Assembly: GCA_020853575.1 (NCBI GenBank)
Contig: JADYYP010000047.1
Coordinates: forward strand, 1 to 64,000
From: Planctomycetota bacterium
GTDB taxonomy: Bacteria; Planctomycetota; UBA1135; GCA-002686595
Length of the DNA: 64,000 nucleotides
Reading direction: 5' to 3'
Part shown: in pieces, positions 42,306 to 51,648 of the stretch
How positions within the stretch are numbered: position 1 is the stretch's first letter
Layout of the letters: the number at the start of each line of letters is the position of its first letter
The notes under the pieces: model-generated
The model's database searches: none
What the model was told of the DNA's origin: nothing
What the model saw: only the letters and a program-made list of their open reading frames with translations
Position numbers and translations under genes: made by a program

Positions 42306-43751
42306 TCAGACTTCGACGCGGCCTTCGGCTCCGAGCAGGTCGCGGTGGCGCTCGAGCAGCGGATCGACCTCCTCGCGCAGGTACTCGAGCACTTGCTCGG
42401 GTGCCCGGCCGACGTAGCGCGCCGGATCGAGCAGTTGATCGAGCCGGTGAGCGACTTTCGCGAAGACCGGATCGGCCTGCACTCGCTCGCGCAGTGGATT
42501 GCGCCCGCCCTCGACCTTGACCACGCGCGCAGCCTCGCGCGCGTGCACGCGCAAAGCCTCGTGGATCGTCTGGCGATCGCCGCCGGCCTTGACCGCCTCC
42601 ATCATCAAGTGCTCGCTCGCCAGGAACGGCAGCTCCTCGTCGAGGTTGCGCCGAATCACGCCCGGATAGACCACGAGGCCGCCAGCGACGTTCAGGTACA
42701 GCTGCAGGATCGCGTCGGTCGCGAGGAACATCTCGCTGATCGCCAGCCGCCGGTTGGCGGAGTCGTCGAGCGTGCGCTCGAACCACTGATTCGCTGCGGT
42801 GTGCGCCTGATTGTCGAGCAGGCTCATCACGAAGCGGGCCAGCGCGCACATGCGCTCACAGCGCATCGGATTGCGTTTCCAAGGCATCGCCGACGAGCCG
42901 ATCTGCTTGTCCTCGAAGGGTTCCTCGAGCTCCTTGCGGTTGGCGAGCAAGCGCACGTCGGTGGCGAACTTGTGCGCTGCCTGGGCGATTTGCGAGAGCA
43001 CCTGCGCGACGCGGAAGTCGGCCAGTCGAGGATAGGTCTGCCCGGTGACACCGAAGGTGCGTTCGAAGCCGAAGGCGCGCGTGATGCGACGGTCGAGCTC
43101 GCGCACCTTGGCGTGGTCGCCGTCGAACAGCTCGAGGAAACTGGCCTGCGTGCCCGTGGCGCCCTTGATGCCGCGGAAGCGCAAGCTCGACTCCGCGTGC
43201 TCGAGTTCCTCGAGAGTTTGCGCCAAGTCCTGGATCCACAGACACGCTCGCTTGCCGACGGTGGTCGCTTGGGCGGGCTGGTAGTGCGTGAATCCCAGCG
43301 TGGGCAACGAGCGCTGCTCGAGCGCGAAGGCGCGCAGCTTGGCGATGACGCTCGCGAGCTCGCGGCGCAGGATGCGCAGGCCGTCGCGCATCTGGATCAG
43401 CTCGGTGTTGTCGGTGACGAAGCAACTGGTCGCCCCGAGATGGATGATCGCGCGCGCCTTGGGCGCTTGATCACCGTAGGCATGCACGTGGGCCATCACG
43501 TCGTGGCGCAAGCGCCGTTCGTGGGCCTCCGCCGCGGCGAAGTCGATGTCCGTCACGTGCGCCTCGAGCTCGGCGATCTGCTCCGGCGAGATCGCCAACC
43601 CCAAGGCCCGCTCTTCCTTCGCGAGCGCGACCCACAATCGGCGCCAGGTGCCGAACTTCGCCTCGTCCGAGAAGGTGCGACGCATCTCGGCGCTGGAGTA
43701 GCGCGTCGACAGCGGACTCTTGTAGTTGGTGCGTTCTTCGCTCACGGCCAT
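42306..43751 (-). CDS. purB: Adenylosuccinate lyase
   Basis: A 481-residue enzyme. It cleaves SAICAR and adenylosuccinate in purine synthesis, in the cytoplasm. The superfamily signature GSSAMPWKRNPMRCE is present at about residue 285, with HLGATSCFVTDN and LGFTHYQPAQATTVGKR supplying the other two active-site regions. Length agrees with eukaryote-type/proteobacterial long purB. It starts one base after the stop of the VanZ-like gene and is the last gene of a minus-strand unit nadC - RsbW-like - VanZ-like - purB with overlapping ends. Confidence 0.95.
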   Translation of the reverse strand: MAVSEERTNYKSPLSTRYSSAEMRRTFSDEAKFGTWRRLWVALAKEERALGLAISPEQIAELEAHVTDIDFAAAEAHERRLRHDVMAHVHAYGDQAPKARAIIHLGATSCFVTDNTELIQMRDGLRILRRELASVIAKLRAFALEQRSLPTLGFTHYQPAQATTVGKRACLWIQDLAQTLEELEHAESSLRFRGIKGATGTQASFLELFDGDHAKVRELDRRITRAFGFERTFGVTGQTYPRLADFRVAQVLSQIAQAAHKFATDVRLLANRKELEEPFEDKQIGSSAMPWKRNPMRCERMCALARFVMSLLDNQAHTAANQWFERTLDDSANRRLAISEMFLATDAILQLYLNVAGGLVVYPGVIRRNLDEELPFLASEHLMMEAVKAGGDRQTIHEALRVHAREAARVVKVEGGRNPLRERVQADPVFAKVAHRLDQLLDPARYVGRAPEQVLEYLREEVDPLLERHRDLLGAEGRVEV

Positions 43752-43752
43752 A

Positions 43753-44328
43753 TCAGAACCATGCGACGTCCGGGAAACAACGCGGCACGAACGTCGCGCA
43801 CGCTCCGGCGACGAAGGATGCGCACGCAGCGAGTCCGAGTCGGGGCACGACTCGCGCCCCGGCCCGCGTCAAACCGGCGACGATGTGCAGCGTTGCCGCG
43901 GCGCCGGTCAGATCGGTCCCGAGATCGAAGAGCGAGAGGTCGCGCCCCGGTGTCAGCGCCTGATGCAGCTCGTCGAGTGCGCCCAGGAGCGCGATCGCGC
44001 CGAGGAGCACCGCTCGACCTCGAGGACCGAGGTCCGGCCATCCGTCGCGCCGCGGCAGCAGCAACGCAATCCAGGCCGCGAGCAGACCGAAGAGCGGTGC
44101 GTGGGCGGCATTGGAGAGCACCTGCATGCTCCAGTGGCTGGGTTCCACGGAACCGGGACGCGAACTGAGACCGCAGATCAGCGCGTACCACGCCAGGCAC
44201 AGCCCCCAGGCTCCGGCGCGCGGAAGCCGCAGAAGCGCACGCGCCGCTCGGTGCAGCGGCGTGGCAGCCCGCACATTGTCAGCCGCTCCAGCAGCGGCCC
44301 GCGGAGTCGCGGCCCGACCCGCGCTCAC
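43753..44328 (-). CDS. VanZ-like membrane protein
   Basis: A 191-residue protein. GTG start at 44328 overlaps the upstream stop (GTGA). About four membrane segments are visible, with the VanZ-family core LLGALDELHQALTPGRDLSL followed by FDLGTDLTGA. The family is widespread and its role is largely unknown outside teicoplanin resistance. Placed between an RsbW-like gene and purB in a coupled unit. Confidence 0.8.
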   Translation of the reverse strand: MSAGRAATPRAAAGAADNVRAATPLHRAARALLRLPRAGAWGLCLAWYALICGLSSRPGSVEPSHWSMQVLSNAAHAPLFGLLAAWIALLLPRRDGWPDLGPRGRAVLLGAIALLGALDELHQALTPGRDLSLFDLGTDLTGAAATLHIVAGLTRAGARVVPRLGLAACASFVAGACATFVPRCFPDVAWF

Positions 44329-44837
44329 CGGCGGTTCGCGCCGAGCCGCCGCTTGGCCACCAGACACAGGCCCAGACCGTCGGTGCTGCGCACGACCTCG
44401 AGTGAGTCGACCATCTGTGCCATCAAGAAAAACCCGCGTCCGCGTTCGTCCTCGAGATTGGGTTGATCGCGCGGATGGATCAGCTCGTTGACCGCGACCG
44501 GATCCCCGCCGCCCTGATCGGAGACGCGCAGTTCCCAGCCGCTCGAGGTCAAGAGCAACACCAACCCCATGCGCACGGGAACCTGCAAGTCGGCTTCCTC
44601 CAGCGTTCCGCCTCCCCCACCGTGGTCAACGGCGTTGGTCAGGAGCTCGTCCGCGACCAGCACCAGGGTGTCGAGATCATCGCCAGACAGGCCGTGATTG
44701 CCCGCAAATTGCCGCACCAGCGCGCGCGCGGCACGCGCCGTGGAGTGCGCCGCCGGCAGCTCGAGGCTCAGCTCGTCGGGCGCGACTTCGACGCCCAGAC
44801 GATGGGCCGGTTGGCGTGCGCGATGCGGTTGGCTCAC
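44325..44837 (-). CDS. RsbW-type anti-sigma / serine-kinase ATPase
   Basis: A 170-residue protein. GTG start at 44837 overlaps the nadC stop (GTGA) and has GGAG upstream. The GHKL ATPase boxes are visible: VADELLTNAVDHGGGG (N box), VSDQGGGDPV (G1) and ERGRGFFLMAQMVDSLEV (G2). RsbW/SpoIIAB-type proteins bind sigma or phosphorylate anti-sigma antagonists. No partner antagonist is adjacent, so the target is unknown. Confidence 0.8.
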   Translation of the reverse strand: MSQPHRARQPAHRLGVEVAPDELSLELPAAHSTARAARALVRQFAGNHGLSGDDLDTLVLVADELLTNAVDHGGGGGTLEEADLQVPVRMGLVLLLTSSGWELRVSDQGGGDPVAVNELIHPRDQPNLEDERGRGFFLMAQMVDSLEVVRSTDGLGLCLVAKRRLGANRR

Positions 44838-45787
44838 GAGCAAGGCTCCAAGTAGAGCGACAAGTCTAGAGCAGGTGCAGAGTGTGTCAGGGCCCCGATC
44901 GAGATCCGATCGACGCCGCACTCGGCCACGGCTGCGATGTTGTCCAGAGTGATGCCGCCGGATGCTTCGATCTCGAGCGTGCGCCCGAGCGCGGCCGCGG
45001 CCCCGCGCAGCTTGTGGCACGCTGCCCGCATGCGCTCAGGAGAGAAGTTGTCGAGCATGACGACGTCCGCGCCACCTTCGACGCCGGCCAGCGCCTCGGC
45101 TTCGTCGCGCGCTTCCGCGGTGATGCGCACCGCGGGGCCGAGCGTGCGCCGCAGATCGATCAGCACTTCGCGCAGCCCTCGTCCCGCAAGGTCGAGGTGG
45201 TTGTTCTTGACCATGGCTTCGTCGAACAATCCGAAGCGGTGGTTCTCGCCGCCGCCGCAGCGCACGGCGTACTTCTCGAACGTGCGCAAATTGGGGGTGG
45301 TCTTGCGCGTGTCGAGAACTCGTGCCCGCCCGCCGCAGCGCTCGACATAGAGCGCCGTCGCGCTGGCGGTGCCCGACATGCGTTGGATCAAGTTGAGCGC
45401 GGTGCGCTCCGCCAGCAGCAGCGCCCGCGCCCGCCCCTCGAAGCGCGCCAGAACCTGGCGTGGCTCGATTCGATCCCCGTCGCGCGCCAGCAACTCGGTG
45501 CGAGCCGCCGGATCACAGATCTCGATCACCCGCGCGAACACGTCCAGGCCCGCGAGCCGCCCGCTGGCTTTGCACACCAGGCGCGCTCTGGCGCGCGCGG
45601 CCGCCGGGACGACGTTGTCCGACGTGATGTCGCCGCTCCCGCTGCGTCCGGGCCCGAAACGATCTTCGTCGAGCGCCGGCAGCACCACCGCGTCGATCTG
45701 CTCACACGTTAGGCGAGGCGGCAGCCCCACGCGGGGCGCGGGCAACCGGGACGACGGCGAATCGGCACTCGATGCGTGGGCGTTCAA
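44834..45787 (-). CDS. nadC: Nicotinate-nucleotide pyrophosphorylase (quinolinate phosphoribosyltransferase)
   Basis: A 317-residue enzyme of NAD synthesis: quinolinate plus PRPP to nicotinate mononucleotide. Motifs include GSGDITSDNV, ALNLIQRMSGTASATALYVE, VLDTRKTTPNLRTFEKYAVR, CGGGENHRFGLFDEAMVKNN and the closing EASGGITLDNIAAVAECGVD. TTG start at 45787 is the first possible; a start some residues later cannot be excluded. Its 3' end overlaps the RsbW-like gene. Confidence 0.95.
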   Translation of the reverse strand: MNAHASSADSPSSRLPAPRVGLPPRLTCEQIDAVVLPALDEDRFGPGRSGSGDITSDNVVPAAARARARLVCKASGRLAGLDVFARVIEICDPAARTELLARDGDRIEPRQVLARFEGRARALLLAERTALNLIQRMSGTASATALYVERCGGRARVLDTRKTTPNLRTFEKYAVRCGGGENHRFGLFDEAMVKNNHLDLAGRGLREVLIDLRRTLGPAVRITAEARDEAEALAGVEGGADVVMLDNFSPERMRAACHKLRGAAAALGRTLEIEASGGITLDNIAAVAECGVDRISIGALTHSAPALDLSLYLEPCS

Positions 45788-46059
45788 GGGAGCTCGTGGT
45801 CCGGCGTGAGAGCGAAGGCAAAGGGCATTTCGAGTCTACCAGTCCGGCGCGCACCTGCCGCGCGCCAGGCAATCGGGATGCAGGCCACGGCCGTTACAGC
45901 GCGGCCGCCACACTACGGCCTTCACAGCTCTGTCGAGGTCCACCCACCCCGGGTGCCGCCCCGCTCGCGTGCCCCAGGGGTCGACACCCCCAGCGGCCTG
46001 CGGCGCAGCGGCGGAACGTTCCAGCCGATTCGTTCGAGATGCGAGCGCTGTCGAGTTGG

Positions 46060-46770
46060 TTAGGGCGGGGAGCGCGTTCGAGAGCCCCCGGCTTCGCGGC
46101 CCGCGTCCCCGCCCGCGCTCGGTCCCGTGCGGAGTGCTCGACTCGAATTCGACGCTCCCGACAAGGACGCTCCCGACAAGGACGCTCCCGACAAGGACGC
46201 TCCCGACAAGGACGAGCCCGACAAGGACGGGCCAGAGAAGGACGGGCCCGAACAGGGTGGACTCGAAACGAATGGACTCGAAAAGCGCTGGGACGGAAGC
46301 ACCGGAGCCGCACCGACGCTTCGCGCGCTGGGGGCCGCGGCGGAGCCTGGCTGGGAGCTCACGGCATCGCGAATGCGCTGCGCGGTGACCGGACCGAAGC
46401 CCTCGAGCTCGTCCAACCGCTCGAGCAGCGGTCGCGCTGGGTCTCGCCAGCGCGCCGCGACCAGCGCCAGCGCCCGCACTTCGCCGACACCGGGGAGCGC
46501 GCGCAGGGCCCGCGCGGTAGACGTCTCGAGGTCGACCGCAGGCCGGGTCGGCTTCCCCGAGGACGCACTGACTGTCGCTGACCGCCGCGTCTCGAAGGCG
46601 ATGCCCAAGCGGCGCCCCGCGTCGAAAGTCATCCAACCCACGAGCGCCAGCACCCAGATCGGTTCGCGGTTTCGCTCCATCGTGATGGTCACGACGTCCG
46701 ACGTCCCATCTCGGTCACCACCGACTCGAGAAAAACCCGCGGGCGCTGTCGCCCCGCGGCGCACGGTCAC
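46060..46770 (-). CDS. ComEA-like helix-hairpin-helix protein with pentapeptide-repeat tail
   Basis: A 236-residue protein. GTG start at 46770 overlaps the upstream ATPase stop (GTGA); an internal Met31 is possible. One membrane helix (IWVLALVGWMTFD) precedes two HhH hairpins: LRALPGVGEVRALALVAARW and LDELEGFGPVTAQRIRDAVS, as in ComEA-type DNA-binding proteins. The C-terminal 70 residues are Ser/Gly-rich with seven units of S-L-S-G-A-like repeats from a 15-bp array. The tail is absent from ordinary ComEA. Confidence 0.75.
   Translation of the reverse strand: MTVRRGATAPAGFSRVGGDRDGTSDVVTITMERNREPIWVLALVGWMTFDAGRRLGIAFETRRSATVSASSGKPTRPAVDLETSTARALRALPGVGEVRALALVAARWRDPARPLLERLDELEGFGPVTAQRIRDAVSSQPGSAAAPSARSVGAAPVLPSQRFSSPFVSSPPCSGPSFSGPSLSGSSLSGASLSGASLSGASLSGASNSSRALRTGPSAGGDAGREAGGSRTRSPP
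46151..46255. repeat. 15-bp tandem repeat, seven copies, inside the HhH gene
   Basis: Four identical copies of GACGCTCCCGACAAG (46151-46210) are followed by three diverged units. On the minus strand it encodes SLSGA-type pentapeptides. Identity of the first four copies implies recent expansion. Confidence 0.85.
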
Positions 46771-47678
46771 TCCGCCGCTTCGAGCCCGCGTGCCAGCCGT
46801 CGGCCCACTCCGCCGCGAGGCACGCCGCTCAAACGTACGGCGACCTCGCGGGCGAGCGCCGTCAGCGCGGCCGCGGCGTTCGAGTGCGGTGCGGCCTGCA
46901 CGACGCTGCGCCGCTGCGCAACGCTGCGCGGAACGGCTCGGTCGTCGGGAATCGCCCCGAGCATGACGGGCCGCAGCGCGAGGAACTTCTCGCAGACGCG
47001 CGAGATGCGCTCGGATACATGCTGCGCATCGTGTTCAGGTCCGTCGTCGCTCGAGATGCGATTGACGACCAACCACGGCACGAGTTCCGCGCGACGGGCG
47101 TGGAGCACCTTGATGAACGCGTAGGCGTCGGTCATCGCCGTCACATCGGGAGTGGTCACGATCAACACCGCGTCGCAAGCCGCCGCGAAGCTCACGGTTT
47201 GATCCGAAATGCCCGCGGCCGAATCGACGAGCACGTAGTCGTACTCGCTCTCGACCTCGCCCAGCCCGTGCGCGATGCGCGCCACGTCGCGCGCGTTCAA
47301 CGCGGACATCTGCGACACACCCGAACCGCCTCCGACGAGGTCGATCGTCGGGGTGCACACCGTGCGCGCTTGGGCCACCGAGCAACGATGGGCGACGACG
47401 TCGACGAACGAGCGCTCGGGCGCGGTGTTCTGCAGGATGTGAGCGTTGCCGACGCCCATGTCGGCATCGACGATCAAGGTGCGGCCCCGCGCACCGAATT
47501 CGTCGGCCAGCGATGCGGTCACGATCGACTTGCCCGTTCCTCCCTTGCCGCTCGCCATGCACAGCGACACGGCTCGGACCACGGACATTTGCGCCCGTCG
47601 CTCGGCGGCGACGCGCGCGCTCGTTGAATCGGCGGCCACCGGCGAACGCCAGAGGCGCAACGCTTGCTCCCAACCCAT
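46767..47678 (-). CDS. MinD/FlhG-like P-loop ATPase
   Basis: A 303-residue protein. The deviant Walker A CMASGKGGTGKSIVTASLAD, the switch motif LIVDADMGVGNAHIL and YDYVLVDSAAGI place it in the MinD/ParA group; AGxGxxNxHxxLN-type spacing and the N-terminal Q-rich-free extension are closer to FlhG/YlxH than to MinD. FlhG proteins control flagellar number and placement, which would suggest the organism also has flagella elsewhere; MinD function cannot be excluded. It is followed by the HhH gene with a GTGA overlap. Confidence 0.75.
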   Translation of the reverse strand: MGWEQALRLWRSPVAADSTSARVAAERRAQMSVVRAVSLCMASGKGGTGKSIVTASLADEFGARGRTLIVDADMGVGNAHILQNTAPERSFVDVVAHRCSVAQARTVCTPTIDLVGGGSGVSQMSALNARDVARIAHGLGEVESEYDYVLVDSAAGISDQTVSFAAACDAVLIVTTPDVTAMTDAYAFIKVLHARRAELVPWLVVNRISSDDGPEHDAQHVSERISRVCEKFLALRPVMLGAIPDDRAVPRSVAQRRSVVQAAPHSNAAAALTALAREVAVRLSGVPRGGVGRRLARGLEAAE

Positions 47679-47840
47679 GGTGCCTGCCCGTTGCGCCGCC
47701 GCGGGGGAGCGAAAAACAGTCGAACGGCGCGCCGTGCGATTCGTCAGGCTGACTTCGGACGCCGCGCGATCAAGGGCCTAGTGCGCTTTTGTCGCTACGG
47801 CGCGAGCCGGGCAGTCGGCGCGAGCTGCAGCGCTCGTGCC

Positions 47841-48701
47841 TCAGCGGGTGGGGTCGAACGCGGCGAGTTCCTCGGCCGTCAACAGCGCTTGCCCGGCGAC
47901 GGCGAGACTCGCGGACGTGGCCGTCGATTCGGCGACGCCGAGATAGCGCTCGACGACGGCTTCCAGGAAACGCTCGGCCGCGTCATGGCAGTCGATCGAG
48001 GTCGCGTCCTCGACACCGGGGATCGAGCCTTGGATCGAACCGAGCTTCGATTCGAGGCTGGCGATGAGCTCGTTGCGCACGCGCCACTCGAGCATCTCGG
48101 AACTCGCATGGACCTCGACGTCTTCGTCGAGATGGCGCACGCGCTCGACGATCGTCTCGCCCAGGGGCCGCGCGTCCGAAGACAGGCGCTCGAGGAAACT
48201 GGGCGCGCGCGCCGCGCCCGCCGGAGGACGACCACGGGCGTCGAGCGCAATTTCGGTCAAATAGTCCGCGGAGCCGCGCCGGCTCTCGACCTGCACCAAC
48301 GCGAAGACGCGGACGCGCTCGGGATCGAGCGCCGACCAACGCTCCGCAAGCGCGCGCGAGGCACGGCGCGAGACCACCCACACCGCCGGCGGCAGATCGG
48401 CGCGCAGCTGGGGAGCGCTGCAATGGCCGCACAATGCAGCGGAATGCAACTTCGCAAACGACATCGTGTCGACCGTGGCCAACAGCGCCTCATCGTCGAG
48501 CGCTTCGAAGGCCAACACGAGTGTCAGACGACCGTCCGCATCGACGAGCACGACCGCTGCACGCCGGTCCTGGCCGATGGCTAGATCGCGGTCGACGACT
48601 TCGGCACCGGATCCCCCGGCTCCGAACAGCCTCCCGACCGCCGCTGCGACGGTTTCGCTGGGACTCACCTTGAGCCACCCCTCATGGCTCGAGGTCCCCA
48701 T
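47841..48701 (-). CDS. Hypothetical protein
   Basis: A 286-residue soluble protein, ATG start 48701. No membrane segment or signal peptide. One Cys pair (ALCGHCSAP) near residue 90 could bind metal. The second half is helical and acidic (ERVRHLDEDVEVHASSEMLE). No family recognised. It lies between ruvC and the MinD-like gene on the same strand. Confidence 0.6.
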   Translation of the reverse strand: MGTSSHEGWLKVSPSETVAAAVGRLFGAGGSGAEVVDRDLAIGQDRRAAVVLVDADGRLTLVLAFEALDDEALLATVDTMSFAKLHSAALCGHCSAPQLRADLPPAVWVVSRRASRALAERWSALDPERVRVFALVQVESRRGSADYLTEIALDARGRPPAGAARAPSFLERLSSDARPLGETIVERVRHLDEDVEVHASSEMLEWRVRNELIASLESKLGSIQGSIPGVEDATSIDCHDAAERFLEAVVERYLGVAESTATSASLAVAGQALLTAEELAAFDPTR

Positions 48702-48793
48702 GTTGTGCCAATCCTGGGCTGGACGCCAGGGCTTTGGCCGGCCTATTCGCAGCGCTCGCCGAGAGTGCTCGAGGTTGCCTCAGTCGCCTGGAG

Positions 48794-49327
48794 TCAACCG
48801 CGTTGGCGAGGCAACTGCACCGAGGTGCGACGCAACGCAAAGGTGAGCGCCAGGGCGAGCGCGTCGGTGGCGTCGAGCGGCTCGGGGGCGACTTCGAGCC
48901 GCAGGAGCCGCGCGACCATGGCCGCGACCTGGGACTTGTCCGCTGCGCCGTTGCCAACCAGCGCCTTCTTGGCCACCGCCGGTGGAATCTGCACCACCGC
49001 GGCACCGGCGCTGATCGCGCAGGACAGCACCACACCGCGCCCTTCGCCGATGCGCAGCGCGCTTTGGACGTTGCGGTGCGCGAAGGCCTCCTCGACCACC
49101 ACCGTTCCGGGCCGCAGATCGATCAGGATCCGATCGAGCTCGCTGCGGATGTGCGCCAGCCGCTGCGGCACCGCGGCATCGCTCGCAGCGCGGATCACGC
49201 CAGCCCCGAGCAAGATCGGTCCCTTCTCCGCCAGGCCGACCGCACCGTAGCCCACGACGCGCGTCCCGGGGTCGATGCCGAGCACGATGCGCTCGGAAAG
49301 CGCGGAACGGGCCGGAGAGGGTTCCAT
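48794..49327 (-). CDS. ruvC: Holliday junction endonuclease RuvC
   Basis: A 177-residue enzyme that resolves Holliday junctions with RuvAB. The RNase-H-fold acidic residues are in place: VLGIDPGTRVVGYG (first Asp), VVVEEAFAHRNVQSALRIGE (Glu) and the C-terminal DATDALALAL (Asp pair). GRGVVLSCAISAGAAVVQIP and KKALVGNGAADKSQV are also typical. Length fits the family. Start ATG 49327, divergent from ispD. Confidence 0.95.
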   Translation of the reverse strand: MEPSPARSALSERIVLGIDPGTRVVGYGAVGLAEKGPILLGAGVIRAASDAAVPQRLAHIRSELDRILIDLRPGTVVVEEAFAHRNVQSALRIGEGRGVVLSCAISAGAAVVQIPPAVAKKALVGNGAADKSQVAAMVARLLRLEVAPEPLDATDALALALTFALRRTSVQLPRQRG

Positions 49328-49396
49328 CGTCGCCTGCGCGAACCCTACGCTCTTGCGGCGCGCCGGAGAAGTCTCGTCGGCGCGCGTCGAGCCTCC

Positions 49397-50113
49397 ATGA
49401 CCTGTTCCACCACCGCCGCCGCCGTGCTGGTCGCCGCCGGCAACTCGACCCGCATGGGTGGCGCGCTGCGCAAGCCGCATCTGGTGCTCGCGGGGCGTTC
49501 GATCCTCGAGCACACATGCGCCGCGTTCGCGGCCGTCCCAGCGGTGCGCGAGCTGGTGCTGGTAGTGCACGAGGGAGATCTCGAGCGCGTCACGGCGCTC
49601 GCCGCGGGCGGTGGCGCGTTCGCCAAGGTGCGAGCGATCGTCGCGGGCGGCCGGGAGCGCACGGACTCGGTGCGCGTCGGAGTCGAGGCGGTCGGTCCGA
49701 CGGCCGAGGTCGTGCTCGTTCACGACGCGGCACGGCCGCTGATCCGCCCAGAGACGATCGAAGCGGCGATCGAAGTCGCTGCGCGCGACGGAGCGGCGTT
49801 GGTCGCTGTGCCGGTGCGCGACACGCTCAAGAGCGCGCCGGACGGCTCGCACAGCGTGGCCACCGTCGATCGCTCCACGATTTGGGCAGCTCAAACGCCG
49901 CAGGCCTTTCGCGCCAGCATCGCCCGCGAATTGTTCGCGCGAGCCGCGCGCGAGAAGCTCGTCGCCACCGACGACGCGGCGCTGTACGAACGCTTCATCG
50001 GTCCAGTGACCTTGGTGCACGGCGAATGGAGCAACCTGAAGATCACTTCGCCCGAGGACCTGGCGATCGCGGAAGCGATGCTGGCCTGGCGGGCGCGCGA
50101 GGCGCACGCATGA
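49397..50113 (+). CDS. ispD: 2-C-methyl-D-erythritol 4-phosphate cytidylyltransferase
   Basis: A 238-residue enzyme of the MEP isoprenoid pathway (MEP plus CTP to CDP-ME). The nucleotide-binding N-terminus VLVAAGNSTRMGGALRKPHL, the block GGRERTDSVRVGVEAV, VLVHDAARPLIRPETI and the C-terminal TDDAALYER are conserved. Its stop overlaps the ispF start (ATGA), so the two consecutive-pathway enzymes (steps 3 and 5) are coupled. A fused IspDF occurs in some bacteria; here they are separate. Confidence 0.95.
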   Translation: MTCSTTAAAVLVAAGNSTRMGGALRKPHLVLAGRSILEHTCAAFAAVPAVRELVLVVHEGDLERVTALAAGGGAFAKVRAIVAGGRERTDSVRVGVEAVGPTAEVVLVHDAARPLIRPETIEAAIEVAARDGAALVAVPVRDTLKSAPDGSHSVATVDRSTIWAAQTPQAFRASIARELFARAAREKLVATDDAALYERFIGPVTLVHGEWSNLKITSPEDLAIAEAMLAWRAREAHA

Positions 50114-50586
50114 CTCACCGCGTCGGGATCGGCTTCGACATCCACCGCTTGGTCGAAGGGCGCGCGTGCGTGCTGGGCGGCGTGCAGTTGCCCCATCCGA
50201 GCGGCCCCCTTGGACACTCCGACGGCGATGCCGTGCTGCACGCCGTGTGCGACGCGCTGCTCGGCGCCGCGGGGCTGGACGACCTGGGCACCTTGTTCTC
50301 CGACAAGGACCCGCGCTGGAAGGACGCGGACAGCGCGCACTTGCTCGGCGAGTGCGTGGCGCGCGTGCGCGCGGAGGGCTGGCGCATCGCGAACGTCGAC
50401 ATCGTGATCGCGACCGAAGGGCCGCGCATCGCTCCGCAGCGAGCAGCGATGCGCGCGCGCATCGGCGCGCTCTTGGGCATCGACGCGCAGGCGGTCAACG
50501 TCAAGGGCAAGTCGCTCGAAGGTCTCGGAGCGCTCGCCGGCGGCACGGGCGTCGCCGTGCAAGCCGTGTGCATGATCGTGCGCTGA
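50110..50586 (+). CDS. ispF: 2-C-methyl-D-erythritol 2,4-cyclodiphosphate synthase
   Basis: A 158-residue enzyme. Zinc ligands in GIGFDIHRL and HSDGDAVLHAVCDALLGA, then LFSDKDPRWKDADS and the closing NVKGKSLEGLGALAGGTGVA match IspF. It forms the cyclodiphosphate in the MEP pathway. Coupled to ispD by ATGA. Confidence 0.96.
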   Translation: MTHRVGIGFDIHRLVEGRACVLGGVQLPHPSGPLGHSDGDAVLHAVCDALLGAAGLDDLGTLFSDKDPRWKDADSAHLLGECVARVRAEGWRIANVDIVIATEGPRIAPQRAAMRARIGALLGIDAQAVNVKGKSLEGLGALAGGTGVAVQAVCMIVR

Positions 50587-50628
50587 AGCGCGCGCGTCGG
50601 GAGCGGGGTCCGGCGCTATTCTGAGCGA

Positions 50629-51531
50629 GTGCCGCTCTACCGCAGCCTCGAAGAGCTCGACTTCGACATCGCAGAACTGCCGCGCGTCGCGCCCGCGCGG
50701 CGCGTGTTGATGGCCGATCCCGCGCACTTCGACGTCGAGTACGGCATCAACCCGCACATGCTCGACGAAACCGGAGCACTGCGGCGCGTCGATCGGAGCA
50801 AGGCGCGCGCGCAATGGACCGAGCTGCGCCAGGCGTTCGAGCGCCTCGGCCTCGCGGTCGACGTCGTCGCTCCACTCGTCGGGCAGCCAGACCTCGTGTT
50901 CTGCGCGAACCAGACGCTGCCGATCGCCGCGGACATCGCGCGCGACGGCCGTGCGCGCATCGTGCCCTCCAACATGAGATGGGCCGAGCGCCGCGGCGAG
51001 GTCGAGCACGTGGTCGCCGCGCTCGCGCGCCATGGAGGGACGGTCGAGCGACTGACGACGCGCGAGCCGCTCGAAGGCATGGGCGATGGGTTGTGGCACC
51101 CCGAGCGGCGCTTGCTGTGGGCCGGCGTGGGCCCGCGTTCGAGTCTCGCGGCCTGGAGCGAGATTGCCGAGCGCTTCGACTTGCCAGTGATCGCGCTCGA
51201 GCTCGTCGAACGCGACTTCTACCACTTGGACACGGCCTTGGCCCTGCTCGCCCACGACGCCTGCTTGTGGTTGCCCGAGGCACTCGATGCGCGAGCTCGC
51301 GCGCTCGTCGAGTCCTGCTTCGCGCGCCGCATCGTCGCCGATGAGCACGAGGCGCGCCGACTGTTCGCGTGCAACGCGACCTGCCCCGATGGACGCCACG
51401 TGCTGATCCAGCAAGGCTGCGTGCGCACCTGCGAGAGACTGCGCGCGGCAGGCTTCGAGCCGCTGGAGCTCGACACCTCGGAGTTCCTGAAGTCCGGCGG
51501 CAGCGTGTTCTGCCTGAAGCTACTTTTCTGA
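50629..51531 (+). CDS. DDAH-like amidinotransferase-superfamily hydrolase
   Basis: A 300-residue protein, GTG start. The five-bladed guanidino-modifying fold is indicated by VLMADPAHFDVEYGINPHM, DLVFCANQTLPI, EGMGDGLWHPERRLLWAGVG, FYHLDTALALL (catalytic His) and SGGSVFCLKL (catalytic Cys). This is the layout of dimethylarginine dimethylaminohydrolase and close relatives. Substrate could be methylated arginine, arginine or an ornithine-type compound; not decidable. It starts 42 bases after ispF. Confidence 0.85.
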   Translation: MPLYRSLEELDFDIAELPRVAPARRVLMADPAHFDVEYGINPHMLDETGALRRVDRSKARAQWTELRQAFERLGLAVDVVAPLVGQPDLVFCANQTLPIAADIARDGRARIVPSNMRWAERRGEVEHVVAALARHGGTVERLTTREPLEGMGDGLWHPERRLLWAGVGPRSSLAAWSEIAERFDLPVIALELVERDFYHLDTALALLAHDACLWLPEALDARARALVESCFARRIVADEHEARRLFACNATCPDGRHVLIQQGCVRTCERLRAAGFEPLELDTSEFLKSGGSVFCLKLLF

Positions 51532-51648
51532 TACACCGCGCTCGCTCGAGTGCCTGACGCGACTGTCAGGTCGTTCGACTTTGGGAATACCTAGGCTCCC
51601 CGCGAGTTCCGCGCTCGGGCCCAATTCCCCTCTGACTACACTGCGCGC

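Noticed and set aside
46127-46966. Plus-strand frame with PDKDA repeats
   Set aside because: It runs antisense to both the HhH gene and the MinD-like gene; the minus-strand frame has the recognisable HhH hairpins and a coupled start.
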